Positions 17,965-27,812 are shown, counted from the first letter of the stretch. The stretch: DNA of 64,000 bases from Lachnospiraceae bacterium (GCA_004556565.1 SFGN01000001.1:62001-126000); one strand, 5' to 3'. Program-made: numbers and translations. The notes: generated by a model not told the origin, from the letters alone.

Positions 17965-20736
17965 TCATTCCTGCTTCTCTTGCTTTTTTCTGCCAAGCCT
18001 TACTTCTTCCATCTCTGCTGCCAGCCCATCATCCAGATAGTCGAACAGATAATTCCGTCCGTTCCGGGGATGATTCAGTTTTGTATCTCTTATTTCTTTT
18101 ATTTCCTGCCGTGCCAGTTCAATTTCCTGCTTCAATTCCGCAGCAGAAAGCAGAGCACACCCCTGTCCGCGTATAATGACCTGCTCTGTACCGTCAGATG
18201 TAGCCACGGTGACATTATACTTTCTTCCTATCTCATGAGCTACCTTTTCAATATACTGGTCTGCCGTTTCAGCTTCCTTTGTAAATACGACATAAATATT
18301 ATGATACCGGAGCACCTCACCTGTAAAGCCCTTTACTTTATATGCATCAAACACGAGAATCAATGTACACTTTCTCATCCCCTGATAATTACTTAAAATG
18401 TCCTGAAGCCTGCCTCTTGCCGCATCCAGATTTGTCTCTGCCAGATCTTTTAATTCTTCCCACGCAAATATAATATTATATCCGTCTACTAGCAGATATT
18501 CTTTTTTCTTTTCTTTTTTATCTGGCTTACCCGCGTAACTGCTTTCTGTTTCCACTTTTCCGTAAGAGAACTTTTTCCTTGCCTGTTCCCGTTTTCTCAT
18601 AGAATCGGCCACCATGCGTTCCAGCTCCGCCTCTTCCTCGGCCGAAAGGGAAAGTACCGTCTGTGCCCGTCTGACCGCCATGCTTGGTACTGCAGATTCC
18701 GGCTCGGATTCCGGTTCTTTTTGATTCCTGCACACGCTTTCCAGATGCATGTACTGCTCAACCTCGTCCCATTTTACCACAAAACCTGCCCCATGTGCAC
18801 AAAAAACGGAGCTTGTCGGATTTTCCAGGTCATGCTCAGAGTCATATCCCCTGTTTTCAATCACTTCTTCCGCATTATGACACGGGAAATATCCTTTCAA
18901 TGTACAGAATAATCTTCCTTTCCCTTTCGTATAGGAAATCATTTCTGTCTGATATCCTCTCATCTTTGCCACCGGGACAACACCGCAAAGAACTGACATT
19001 TCTCCTTCCTGTATGGGTGGATCAAACGTACCGTTCATTCGCTGCAGATCGGACATTGCACGTCCGATCGTCTCCGCCGGTACTTCCAGACGGTATTCAT
19101 AATATGGTTCAAGCAGCACACTTTTTGCCTTTTTTAGTCCCTGACGGACCGCACGGTAAGTGGCCTGGCGGAAATCCCCGCCTTCCGTGTGCTTTAAATG
19201 TGCCCGTCCTGCTGCCAGTGTGATTTTCATATCAGTAATCGCAGAACCTGTCAGAACTCCCTTATGTTCTTTTTCTTCCAGGTGAGTCAGAATCAACTGC
19301 TGCCAGTTCCTGTCCAACTCATCTTCACTGCAATCTGAGAAAAACTGCAGTCCGCTCCCCGGCTCTGCGGGCTCCATCCAGAGATGTACTTCCGCATAAT
19401 GGCGCAGCGGCTCATAATGACCTACGCCCTCCACCGGCTCTGCAATAGTTTCTTTATATACAATATTTCCGGTGCCAAATTCAACACGGACACCATAACG
19501 CTCCTGAATCAAATATTTCAGCACTTCAATCTGCACCTCGCCCATCAGTTGGACGAGAATCTCACCGGGATTCTCATTCCATACAATGTGCAGAAGCGGC
19601 TCTTCTTCTTCAAGCCTGCGCAGATTATTAAGCATCATATGGACATCACAGTCAGGCGGAAGCTGTATCTGATAAGTTAACACCGGCTCCAGCATCGGAA
19701 GATCGGATTCCTTTTCCTCTCCAAGCCCCTCACCCGGATAGGTTTTGCTAAGCCCCGTGACTGCACACACAGTACCTGCCTGCGCTTCCTGCACAAGATC
19801 ATACTTCATTCCCGAATAGATACGGATCTGGTTCACTTTCTCTTCCCAGATTTCCTGCGCCTTTACTGCTTCATCTCCTGCATTTTTCCGATTTGTCAAA
19901 AGATCCTTCACTCTAAGCATTCCGCCTGTAACTTTTAAATAGGTAAGTCGATTTCCCTGATCATCCCGTGCAATCTTGTAGACCTTTGCCCCAAATTTCT
20001 CCGGATAAGAAGGGCAGCTTGTATAATCGGAAATTCCCTGCATGAATTCTTCCACTCCGGTTAATTTCAGTGCAGAGCCAAAATAACAGGGAAACAATCT
20101 GCGCCCGGAAATTAATTTGCATATTTCCTCCTGACTTACGATTCCGTTTTCAAGATACTGCTCCATGACATACTCATCACATACGGCAATATTTTCAAAA
20201 GTTTCATCACTTAAGCTCTCCCCTTTACTGACCATATCGACACAATTATCACTTAGTTTCTTTTTCAGTTCAGACATTAAGTCAGCGCTGTTTGTCCCTG
20301 CCTGGTCCATTTTATTTACAAATAGAAATACCGGAATCTGATAGCGTGCGAGAAGCCGCCAGAGTGTTTCCGTATGCCCCTGCACACCATCCGCACCGCT
20401 GATGATCAGGATCGCATAATCCACAACCTGAAGTGTTCTTTCCATCTCTGCGGAAAAATCGACATGCCCCGGCGTATCCAGCAATGTCAGATTCATGTTT
20501 TCCATCGGGAGTACTGCCTGCTTGGAAAAAATTGTAATGCCGCGCTCACGCTCGAGTTCAAAGGTATCCAAAAACGTGTTCTTATTATCAACACGCCCCA
20601 GCTTCCGGATGCTCCCGCTCAGATACAGCATTCCCTCCGACAAAGTCGTCTTTCCTGCATCCACATGGGCCAACAGAGCAGCACATATATGTTTTTTGGG
20701 GTTTCCTGATATCTTTTCGTCTGTCTGTCCGCCCAT
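17965..20736 (-). CDS. TetM-like translational GTPase fused to Rae1/YacP-type NYN nuclease
   Basis: 923 aa from the ATG at 20736, which follows AAGGAGGATTTTTT; an upstream in-frame start reads through that site. Residues about 15-650 are an EF-G-like ribosome-protection protein: G1 AHVDAGKTTL, G3 DTPGHVDFSAEMERTL, G4 NKMDQAG, then domains II-V. After a K/E-rich linker, about 744-890 form an NYN domain of the YacP type (LLVDGYNII, LVFDAY, ADQYIE, TSDG). In Bacillus YacP is Rae1, an endonuclease cutting mRNA in the ribosomal A site, close to where TetM-type factors bind. Inference: a ribosome-rescue factor with built-in mRNA cleavage rather than a plain tetracycline resistance gene. Lies 131 bp upstream of proB. 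Confidence 0.9.
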   Translation of the reverse strand: MGGQTDEKISGNPKKHICAALLAHVDAGKTTLSEGMLYLSGSIRKLGRVDNKNTFLDTFELERERGITIFSKQAVLPMENMNLTLLDTPGHVDFSAEMERTLQVVDYAILIISGADGVQGHTETLWRLLARYQIPVFLFVNKMDQAGTNSADLMSELKKKLSDNCVDMVSKGESLSDETFENIAVCDEYVMEQYLENGIVSQEEICKLISGRRLFPCYFGSALKLTGVEEFMQGISDYTSCPSYPEKFGAKVYKIARDDQGNRLTYLKVTGGMLRVKDLLTNRKNAGDEAVKAQEIWEEKVNQIRIYSGMKYDLVQEAQAGTVCAVTGLSKTYPGEGLGEEKESDLPMLEPVLTYQIQLPPDCDVHMMLNNLRRLEEEEPLLHIVWNENPGEILVQLMGEVQIEVLKYLIQERYGVRVEFGTGNIVYKETIAEPVEGVGHYEPLRHYAEVHLWMEPAEPGSGLQFFSDCSEDELDRNWQQLILTHLEEKEHKGVLTGSAITDMKITLAAGRAHLKHTEGGDFRQATYRAVRQGLKKAKSVLLEPYYEYRLEVPAETIGRAMSDLQRMNGTFDPPIQEGEMSVLCGVVPVAKMRGYQTEMISYTKGKGRLFCTLKGYFPCHNAEEVIENRGYDSEHDLENPTSSVFCAHGAGFVVKWDEVEQYMHLESVCRNQKEPESEPESAVPSMAVRRAQTVLSLSAEEEAELERMVADSMRKREQARKKFSYGKVETESSYAGKPDKKEKKKEYLLVDGYNIIFAWEELKDLAETNLDAARGRLQDILSNYQGMRKCTLILVFDAYKVKGFTGEVLRYHNIYVVFTKEAETADQYIEKVAHEIGRKYNVTVATSDGTEQVIIRGQGCALLSAAELKQEIELARQEIKEIRDTKLNHPRNGRNYLFDYLDDGLAAEMEEVRLGRKKQEKQE

Positions 20737-20841
20737 AAAAAATCCTCCTTCGTGATTACATAATGAAGCATTATACCACAAAAGGAGGCAATAGTCGAGA
20801 TATGGTACTCGACCGAAATATGAAATTCATCCGATGGTTTT

Positions 20842-22206
20842 TTACCATTTCTTCATTTCATTTCTTACGAGCAGCAGCGATAGAATTCCAGCCAGGCCGT
20901 CCGCAATCGGTCCTGCCCACAGTACCCCATCAATCCCCATAAAATACGGCAAGATAAGAATCAGAGGGAGCAGCAGGAATACCCGTCTCAGCAGAGAAAC
21001 AATCACACCTTTTCCTCCTTTTCCGATCGACGGGAAAAACTGTGCACACAATAACTGCAGTCCCACGATAAAGATGCAGAACAAATAAATACGGAAGTAT
21101 CGCACTGCAAAATCAAAGTAAAGCTCATCACCGCCTCCAAAAATGGAAGTAATCTGGCGCGGGAATATCTGAAAACACAGAAACGCCGAACATGATATAC
21201 AGAGGATGACACAGGCTACTTTTCTGAATGCCGCTTTGATGCGTTCATAGTTTCCAGCCCCATAATTATATCCAATGATTGGCTGCATACTTTGTGCAAT
21301 GCCCAGCGCAACGCCGTCAAAAAGTGCACAGACTTTCGTGATGATACCAACACAGGCGAGAGGGATATCCCTGCCATACTGGGAAAGTTCACCATAATAT
21401 CCTAATACATTATTTAAAACAACGCTGATGATCGTACTGGCAAACTGCATTGCTCCGGAAGCAATACCTATTCTTATAATCTGTAACACACTGTCCCTTT
21501 TAAGCAAATAATCTTTGGCTTCCAGTTTCACTGTTTTAAATCTCCTGAAATATAGAAGAATCAGAATAGCAGAAACCAACTGGCCAATCACAGTTGCATA
21601 AGCAGCACCTGTCATCCCCATACCAAATCCAAAAATAAGGACCGGATCGAGAATACAGTTCAGAATTGCGCCTGACAGCGTAGAAATCATTGCATACTGC
21701 GGACTTCCATCTGCGCGGATTAGCTGGCTTGCCCCGGTGCCAAGCATCGCAAGAGGTGTACCGACTGCAATGATACGGGTATATTCTATCGCATATTCCA
21801 GAGTCTGGCCCCGTCCTCCAAATGCAATCAGGATAGGCTTAAGAAAAATGAGCGTGATAATACCTGCCACAATACCTGTCAGCAGCATCAATGTCATGGC
21901 GTTTCCTGCCACAGATTTTGCTTTCTTTTCCTGTTTACTTCCAAGAAACAGGCTGAACGCAGACGCACCTCCGATACCAAATGTCATAGCCATTGCTGCA
22001 ACAACCAGAACAAAGGGAAATGACACATTCGTTGCGGCATTTCCAAGTTCCCCGATGCTGTTCCCGACAAAAATCTGGTCAACAATATTATAAATCGAAT
22101 TAACCAGGCTGCTGGCAATTGCAGGAATTGAATATCTTACAATAAGCTTTCCGATGCTTTCTGTTTCCAGAGGATTTATCTGCTTAGATACTGCATTATT
22201 CTCCAA
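20842..22206 (-). CDS. MATE family multidrug/cation exporter
   Basis: 454 aa, about 12 membrane helices in two MatE halves. N-terminal SIGKLIVRYSIPAIASSLVNSIYNIVDQIFVG and GASQLIRADGSPQYAM are typical of DinF/NorM-like Firmicute MATE pumps. The start is uncertain: TTG at 22206 has GGGGGATG upstream, and an ATG at 22236 has no clear site. From 22206 the gene overlaps the second-frame end of the broken marR by 11 bp. It probably exports drugs or metabolites under MarR control, and may be derepressed if marR is inactive. Confidence 0.9.
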   Translation of the reverse strand: MENNAVSKQINPLETESIGKLIVRYSIPAIASSLVNSIYNIVDQIFVGNSIGELGNAATNVSFPFVLVVAAMAMTFGIGGASAFSLFLGSKQEKKAKSVAGNAMTLMLLTGIVAGIITLIFLKPILIAFGGRGQTLEYAIEYTRIIAVGTPLAMLGTGASQLIRADGSPQYAMISTLSGAILNCILDPVLIFGFGMGMTGAAYATVIGQLVSAILILLYFRRFKTVKLEAKDYLLKRDSVLQIIRIGIASGAMQFASTIISVVLNNVLGYYGELSQYGRDIPLACVGIITKVCALFDGVALGIAQSMQPIIGYNYGAGNYERIKAAFRKVACVILCISCSAFLCFQIFPRQITSIFGGGDELYFDFAVRYFRIYLFCIFIVGLQLLCAQFFPSIGKGGKGVIVSLLRRVFLLLPLILILPYFMGIDGVLWAGPIADGLAGILSLLLVRNEMKKW

Positions 22207-22656
22207 GATGATCATCCCCCAATTCTTCAATTTCATGATAAATGTTTAATATCATTTGTTCCATTGATTGTTCCGTCACCTGAACATCCTGCGGTGATAT
22301 GCCGCAATTTAGGATCTGGTAAAAGCTATTGTATATTTATGAATTTGCATTATCACCGGTGTTGCTTTCTCAGTAAGATATAAATGTTTGACACGCTTAT
22401 CACTTTTATCGGCTTCAACCCTGATGTAACCCAGGCTGAGCAACTTTTTCACATTCTTCGCCAGAGTAGCTTTGTCCACATGCATATGATCTGCCACTTC
22501 CTGCGCGGGTGCGCCGGGATGGTCATTCAAATACCATACATAGAACTGCTGCCCCCAACCAATTTCATAAGCAGACAGCTCACGATTATAATACTTCTGC
22601 ATTAGCCTGTCTAAGATTGAAATACGACGTGCCAGATTAGAAAATTTGTTATCCAC
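22196..22656 (-). pseudogene. MarR-family regulator, frameshifted near the C-terminus
   Basis: The first frame (GTG at 22656, site AAAGGAGG) gives 115 aa with the winged helix (APAQEVADHMHVDKATLAKN, LGYIRVEADKSDKRVKHLYLT) and stops at 22309. The next frame continues with LNCGISPQDVQVTEQSMEQM and ends IYHEIEELGDDHLGE at 22196, the expected last helices of a MarR of about 153 aa. Adding a second copy of the 7-base unit CAGATCC at the break restores FTRSQILNCGIS, a normal MarR junction. So one unit of a 7-bp tandem pair seems lost. The dimerisation helix is then missing. It may be a fixed mutation, a switchable slip site, or a sequencing error. Confidence 0.8.
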
Positions 22657-22699
22657 TTTGCAGTTCCTCCTTTTCCGCTTTACAGTATCGTCTCAAAAT

Positions 22700-22754
22700 A
22701 GTTGCGTTGGCAACCTGTTTGAAATAATACCGCAAAACAGTTGCGTCGGCAACT
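22700..22754 (-). promoter_or_regulatory. marR-MATE promoter with two palindromic operators
   Basis: Minus-strand -35 TTGCCG (plus 22747-22752), 17-bp spacer, -10 TATTAT (plus 22724-22729). Palindrome AGTTGCGTCGGCAACT (22739-22754) covers the -35; a second near-palindrome AGTTGCGTTGGCAACC (from 22700) lies just past the start point, about 40 bp away. This is a standard layout for autorepression by the adjacent MarR protein. Confidence 0.75.
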
Positions 22755-22778
22755 ATTTGTTTCTTTATAAGTAGTTTA

Positions 22779-22848
22779 GCCGCCTGCAGAACAGACGGCT
22801 ATGCATAAATGCCAAAAGCCGTCTACTCTTTTCAGAATAAACGGCTTC
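22779..22848 (-). terminator. Mutually exclusive hairpins after the P-type ATPase gene
   Basis: Three copies of the stem sequence AGCCGTCT or its complement lie here, so at least two alternative hairpins can form. On the minus strand AAGCCGTTT pairs with AGACGGCTT and is followed by a short TTTT, a weak terminator for the ATPase transcript; AGACGGCT can instead pair with the next AGCCGTCT. The rest of the 344-bp gap holds the marR promoter and a further small hairpin at 22969-22993 (AAAGCCTC/GAGGGCTTT). Confidence 0.5.
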
Positions 22849-23000
22849 CTGCACTATATAATTTTCACTTTTCTAATGGACACATTCTTAACTTGTCAGT
22901 TCTATTCTCATTTTTCCTCTTGAATCTACTTTTGAGTCAATTATTTAATTTATCAATATCCCATTATTTAAAGCCTCATCTTTGAGGGCTTTATTTTCTG

Positions 23001-25616
23001 TTAATGCTGGTGTTTAATCAGGCCAAAGGCTTTTGACAATTCCATGACCAGCAAAGGTACAAGAATCAGAACACATCCCTGCAAATATAACGTTCCGGGA
23101 AGAATCACAAAGCCAAAAGCTGTACGTACCGGAGTGAACAGAACTAATGCAACCAGGGCAACAGATACCAGAACCGCCTTGTTCAGCTTATGATTGGTAA
23201 ATACGCCAATTCTGAAAAGCGAGTGTTCTGAACGCATATTGAAAGACTGAACTACCTGCGAAAGCGCCAGCACCATGAATGCCATCGTCTGGCCGCCTGC
23301 AGCGGAGCCGGTTCTGGTCTCTCCAAGCCAATATGCAATCAAAGCAAGAACACCGAACATCACACCCTGCAGAATAATACGGATTCCGAGGCCGTGTGCA
23401 AAAATCCCTTCATTCTTCGGCTTTGGTTTCTGTTCCATTACATCCGGTTCAACTGCTTCCATTCCAAGTGCAATCGCAGGCAGGCTGTCCGTCACCAGAT
23501 TGACCCACAAAAGCTGCATGCTGAGCAGCGGGGATTTATGCCAAAGCAGCATGGCCACAAAGACCAGAATTATCTCGCCGATATTGGTACCCAGCAGGAA
23601 ACCTATGACCTTGCGAATGTTCGCATAAATACCGCGTCCCTCCCGTACAGCTTCCACAATGGTAGCAAAATTGTCATCTGTCAGCGTCATATCTGATGCA
23701 CCTTTAGCAACATCTGTCCCGGTAATCCCCATCGCACATCCGATGTCTGCCGCTTTGAGTGCCGGTGCGTCATTGACACCGTCACCTGTCATAGAGACAA
23801 TCTGATCTTTGCGCTGCCATGCCTTTACGATACGGATTTTATTTTCCGGTGAAACACGGGCATAGACGGAAATGTGTTCTACCTGTTCATCCAGCTCACG
23901 TTCTGTCATCGCATCAAGCTGACTTCCGGTAATTGCCATATCTCCTTCTTCCAGTATCCCAAGCTCTTTTGCGATTGCAGAAGCTGTGACAACATGGTCT
24001 CCTGTAATCATGACCGGCTTAATTCCCGCTTTACGGCAGACAGCGACGGCATCTCTGGCTTCCGGCCGCGGCGGGTCTATCATTCCTACGAGGCCGGCAA
24101 AAATCAGTCCGTTTTCCAGATCATCGGATGAAAGTTCTTCCGGCACAGCATCGATTTCTTTACATGCAATAGCAAGTACACGCAATGCATTCCTGCTCAT
24201 TTCATCGGTTATGCGTCTGGCTGTTTCCATATCGCCGCGCACACAGCGGGAGGCCATGATATCAAACGCTCCCTTAACAATCACGATATTTTTACCGTCC
24301 ATCCGGTTAACGGTAGTCATCAGTTTCCTGTCGGAATCGAAAGGGATTTCTGCCAGGCGCGGGCAGGTTTCATTCAGTTCTTCCCTGGACATTCCATTTT
24401 TATGGGCCGCCAGTACAATGGCAGTCTCCGTCGGATCTCCGATGTGCTGTTCTTCCATATCGTGAAATACCACGGTTCCATCACTGCAAAGTGTTCCCAA
24501 TCCTAATAATCTTCGGATTTCTTCAGAATTCTTCCCGGTAATGGTTTCAGGCTCAGCCATTCCGTCAGCCCAGGCTTTCACCAGTGTCATACGATTTTGT
24601 GTCAATGTACCTGTTTTATCGGAACAAATTACGGAAGCACTGCCTAACGTTTCTACAGCCGGCAGTCTGCGGATAATAGCGTTCTTTTTCACCAGACGCT
24701 GCACTCCTATAGAGAGTACTATTGTCACAATAGCAGGAAGTCCTTCCGGTATTGCGGAAACGGCCAGAGATACAGCAGTCATAAAAATTTCGATTGCAGG
24801 GATTCCGTTGGCAAGACCCACAATGAAAATAATGGCACAGGCAGCCAAAGCTAATATTCCCAGATACTTACCAAGCTGCGCGAGCTTTAGCTGCAGCGGG
24901 GTCTGTCCTTGCTCTTCATTATCCAACAGATCGGCAATTTTCCCCATTTCCGTATCCATTCCGGTGGCGGTAACAACAGCGGCTGCCGTACCATAAGTAA
25001 TGGAACATCCGGAGAATACCATATTGCTCCTGTCTCCGAGCGGTGCTTTTTCATCCACAATGACTTCAGCATCTTTTTCAGAAGGCACGGATTCACCGGT
25101 CAGTGCGGATTCCTCGCTTTTCAGGCTGACGCTGTGTAAAAGTCTGGCATCGGCAGGAACAAAATCGCCGGCCTCCAGCCGGATAATATCACCGGGAACA
25201 AGTTCTTCTGAATTAATGACAGATTCTTTACCTCCCCGGATTACTCTGGCATGAGGTGCAGAAAGCCCTTTTAATGCTTCAAGCGCTTTTTCCGCCCTGT
25301 TCTCCTGCACCACGCCCATGATGGCATTCAAAATAACGATCATCAAAATCAGGACTGGCTCAAAAAACCCGCCGGAATCGCCTTCAATGCAGGCAATCAC
25401 AAAAGAGACTGCCGCTGCTGCCAGAAGAATCAGAATCATCACGTCTTTAAACTGGTCAAAGAATCTCTGAAAATTGGTCTTTTTCTTTTTTTCACGCAAT
25501 TTGTTTTTCCCGTATAGAGAATACTTTTGGGAAATCTGATCAGGATTTAATCCATACGATGAATCAGAATCCAGTTCCTGTATGACTTTTTCGCGTGTTT
25601 CGTGATGTGCAATCAA
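23001..25616 (-). CDS. P-type Ca2+-transporting ATPase (PMCA/SERCA type)
   Basis: 871 aa P2-type ATPase with about ten membrane helices. In order: N-terminal cation_ATPase_N, actuator with TGES (ALTGESVPSEKD), ion-site helix IPEGLPAIVTIVLSIG (PEGL, calcium type), phosphorylation site ICSDKTGTLTQNRM, KGAFD nucleotide site, hinge MTGDGVNDAPALKAADIG and a C-terminal helix bundle. It most likely exports Ca2+; sodium or manganese export are possible in this subgroup. Starts after AAGGAGGAATTATT. The upstream gap to 25883 shows no clear riboswitch. Confidence 0.93.
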   Translation of the reverse strand: MIAHHETREKVIQELDSDSSYGLNPDQISQKYSLYGKNKLREKKKKTNFQRFFDQFKDVMILILLAAAAVSFVIACIEGDSGGFFEPVLILMIVILNAIMGVVQENRAEKALEALKGLSAPHARVIRGGKESVINSEELVPGDIIRLEAGDFVPADARLLHSVSLKSEESALTGESVPSEKDAEVIVDEKAPLGDRSNMVFSGCSITYGTAAAVVTATGMDTEMGKIADLLDNEEQGQTPLQLKLAQLGKYLGILALAACAIIFIVGLANGIPAIEIFMTAVSLAVSAIPEGLPAIVTIVLSIGVQRLVKKNAIIRRLPAVETLGSASVICSDKTGTLTQNRMTLVKAWADGMAEPETITGKNSEEIRRLLGLGTLCSDGTVVFHDMEEQHIGDPTETAIVLAAHKNGMSREELNETCPRLAEIPFDSDRKLMTTVNRMDGKNIVIVKGAFDIMASRCVRGDMETARRITDEMSRNALRVLAIACKEIDAVPEELSSDDLENGLIFAGLVGMIDPPRPEARDAVAVCRKAGIKPVMITGDHVVTASAIAKELGILEEGDMAITGSQLDAMTERELDEQVEHISVYARVSPENKIRIVKAWQRKDQIVSMTGDGVNDAPALKAADIGCAMGITGTDVAKGASDMTLTDDNFATIVEAVREGRGIYANIRKVIGFLLGTNIGEIILVFVAMLLWHKSPLLSMQLLWVNLVTDSLPAIALGMEAVEPDVMEQKPKPKNEGIFAHGLGIRIILQGVMFGVLALIAYWLGETRTGSAAGGQTMAFMVLALSQVVQSFNMRSEHSLFRIGVFTNHKLNKAVLVSVALVALVLFTPVRTAFGFVILPGTLYLQGCVLILVPLLVMELSKAFGLIKHQH

Positions 25617-25882
25617 AATAATTCCTCCTTCAAATTGAATGGTTTAAACAGACTCTCGAATGTCGCGGGCCGTACTGCCCGTTTCGCTGCATTTTGAGAA
25701 CCTGCTGCGTACATCTAATTATATGATAAGTTTACACGCAATTCATCACACCTTCAATAGACAAGCTGATATTATTGTCACAAAATGTAACACATCTGCT
25801 TTTTGTCGTATTTTCCGAAGCCTCCTGTCAATAGCACATTTTTCCGAAACTTCTATATAAAAAATCTTTCTGTTTTCTCACT

Positions 25883-26440
25883 TTAATATAGTAATTTATT
25901 CCCTTTTTCACATATCTCATAAATCTCATCGTATTTTTCTTCGATCAGGGGAGTTAGTTTTTTTGTCTGCTTTTCAACTGACCTTTTATATACAAAATAT
26001 GGAAGAAGCCATCCTATAAAACCTGGTATGGCAAGTATTATACATAAGATCACCTGCGGCGGCTGTGCTGTCACCGCAAATGTGGAGCCGGCCATAAACG
26101 CAGTTCCTAAAATTCCTATGATCAGTGCAGATACGGTTGCCTGAGAAGTATTTGATTTTTCCAGCGTCTCAATTTCATTTACGCATGCCTCAAAGTTTCT
26201 CTGAAGACGGGTAAGTTCCATTTTATTTACCAGCTTTCTGTTGCGTTTGAGACGCAGGATCACTTTTCTTTGATGATATGGATTTATATTTTCTCCTATG
26301 TTCTCATATATCTTACCGTCCGCTTCCCATCCAAAATTCTCATATCCGTCCAGCAAAAAAGAAATTCTGCTCTTATCTGTGCATACTTCTTTATACTCAT
26401 ATACCACAAATTCTTTCCTTCTGCTTCCTGTATCGTCCAT
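25883..26440 (-). CDS. Membrane protein of unknown function beside a sensor kinase
   Basis: 185 aa. The N-terminal half is soluble and charged (DKSRISFLLDGYENFGWE, KVILRLKRNRKLVNKMELTR); then two membrane helices (about 104-126 and 130-150) and a charged C-terminal tail with KLTPLIEEKYDEIYEICEKG. It follows the kinase directly, with stop and start sharing one base (26440), so it is co-expressed with it. Proteins of this shape are common next to kinase-regulator pairs in Lachnospiraceae; no function is recognised. Confidence 0.7.
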   Translation of the reverse strand: MDDTGSRRKEFVVYEYKEVCTDKSRISFLLDGYENFGWEADGKIYENIGENINPYHQRKVILRLKRNRKLVNKMELTRLQRNFEACVNEIETLEKSNTSQATVSALIIGILGTAFMAGSTFAVTAQPPQVILCIILAIPGFIGWLLPYFVYKRSVEKQTKKLTPLIEEKYDEIYEICEKGNKLLY

Positions 26441-27540
26441 TATAATTTTCCTCCATTTCCGCCATCATGCGCACCTGCCGCAGGCAAAGTCACAACAAAG
26501 CTGCTGCCTTTTGCTTGTTCACTGAAAACCTGAATATCACCATCCAACAACTCCAATACCCGTTTTACTAATGCCAGTCCAAGTCCGTTTCCTTCTTTTG
26601 AATGAGAAGTATCTCCCTGATAAAATTTGTCAAATATATGCTTCATGCTGTCACAGTCCATGCCACATCCCGTATCGGAAACAACCACTTTTATGAATCT
26701 GTCATCCGTCGTTTGTTTTACTGTGATGGTCCCTCCCGGCTCTGTAAATTTGATCGCATTGGACAACAGATTGTTCCATACCAGCTCCAAAAGGCTTTCA
26801 TCCGCTTCAACCATCGCAGCGTCTTCAATTTCTGTCTCCAGTTCAAGTTCCTTTTCCTCCCACGCATCCTCAAACTGAAGAATACATTCGCATAACTGCC
26901 TACTTACATCATAAAGCTTTACTTCCGGAGTAATTCTCTGATTTTCCAGCTTATTCAATTTCAAAATATTACTAATCAGGCTTGAAAGCCGCATTGCCGC
27001 TCCCTCAATGCTTTCTGCATAGTCTTTTCTCTGTTCTTCCGTGATATGTTCTGCTTTCAACAATTCTGCATAATTCTTGATAATGGCAATGGGGGTTTTC
27101 ATTTCGTGGGATACATTCGACACAAAATCTGTTTTTAACGTTTCTATACTTCCCAGTTCCTCCACCATCTTATTAAAATCAACGATCATAACATCCAGAT
27201 AATCCCATTTGTCCTGTGTATGAATAGTAGAAACATACACGGAAAAGTCTCCGTTTGCCACACGGCTGGTAGCTTCTGCCAGTTTATGCATGGGTTCTTC
27301 ATAAACAGCACGGATTTCCCTTCTGGTAAACAAAGTAAGTACCGCTGCAACCATTCCCCAATATACCATCGGGACAATCGTCTGTATGAACTTATTCCAT
27401 TCCATATGGTTCACGAGTATGACCAACCCTGTATGGATTCCGGTCATCAAAAGAAGTACCAAAAAGAAAATAGCAAACAGGGACGGCGGGAGTCTGCTCT
27501 CTTTTACAGGTCCATAATCCTTATCGTGTCTTTTTTTCAT
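26440..27540 (-). CDS. Sensor histidine kinase
   Basis: 366 aa with two N-terminal membrane helices and almost no outside loop, a HAMP-like linker (KLAEATSRVANGDFSVYV), HisKA with VSNVSHEMKTPIAIIKNYAE, and HATPase (LVWNNLLSNAIKFTEPGG, DTGCGMD, GNGLGLALVKRV). The short external loop suggests it reads the membrane or a partner protein. The start ATGA overlaps the stop of the response-regulator fragment upstream, so it once formed a normal pair; that regulator is now missing its receiver domain. The kinase itself looks intact. Confidence 0.92.
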   Translation of the reverse strand: MKKRHDKDYGPVKESRLPPSLFAIFFLVLLLMTGIHTGLVILVNHMEWNKFIQTIVPMVYWGMVAAVLTLFTRREIRAVYEEPMHKLAEATSRVANGDFSVYVSTIHTQDKWDYLDVMIVDFNKMVEELGSIETLKTDFVSNVSHEMKTPIAIIKNYAELLKAEHITEEQRKDYAESIEGAAMRLSSLISNILKLNKLENQRITPEVKLYDVSRQLCECILQFEDAWEEKELELETEIEDAAMVEADESLLELVWNNLLSNAIKFTEPGGTITVKQTTDDRFIKVVVSDTGCGMDCDSMKHIFDKFYQGDTSHSKEGNGLGLALVKRVLELLDGDIQVFSEQAKGSSFVVTLPAAGAHDGGNGGKL

Positions 27541-27812
27541 ATCAGCACCGCCTTATATCCAAGACCTCTCACAGTCACAATTTTAAATCCGTCACATGCT
27601 GATAATTTATCTCTGAGCTTTGTCACATAAACATCAACAGCGCGCAGACTGGTATCACTGTCTACGCCCCAGAATTCATCCATAAGCTGTGCTCTTGAAA
27701 ATGTCTTTTTCGGGTATGAAAGTAATTTGTAGATAATATTAAATTCTCTGGTAGTAAGGCTGATTTTTTCTGACTTTGACCAGATTTTTTCCGCTGCACT
27801 TTTTACTTCATA
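27537..27812 (-). pseudogene. Response-regulator remnant, DNA-binding domain only
   Basis: An open stretch of 91 codons, with no start codon before an in-frame TAA at 27813-27815, encodes the C-terminal winged helix of an OmpR regulator: KISLTTREFNIIYKLL, FWGVDSDTSLRAVDVYV, TKLRDKLS and VRGLGYKAVLI before the stop. The receiver domain and start are absent, and the upstream 400 bp show no trace of VDDE or the phospho-Asp segment. The stop overlaps the kinase start (ATGA). Only an internal Met remains, so a functional regulator is unlikely. Confidence 0.85.

Noticed and set aside
17965..20736. Acquired tetracycline resistance gene
   Set aside because: It is a diverged TetM-like protein with an NYN fusion, sits next to proBA without mobile elements, and looks like a chromosomal housekeeping paralogue.
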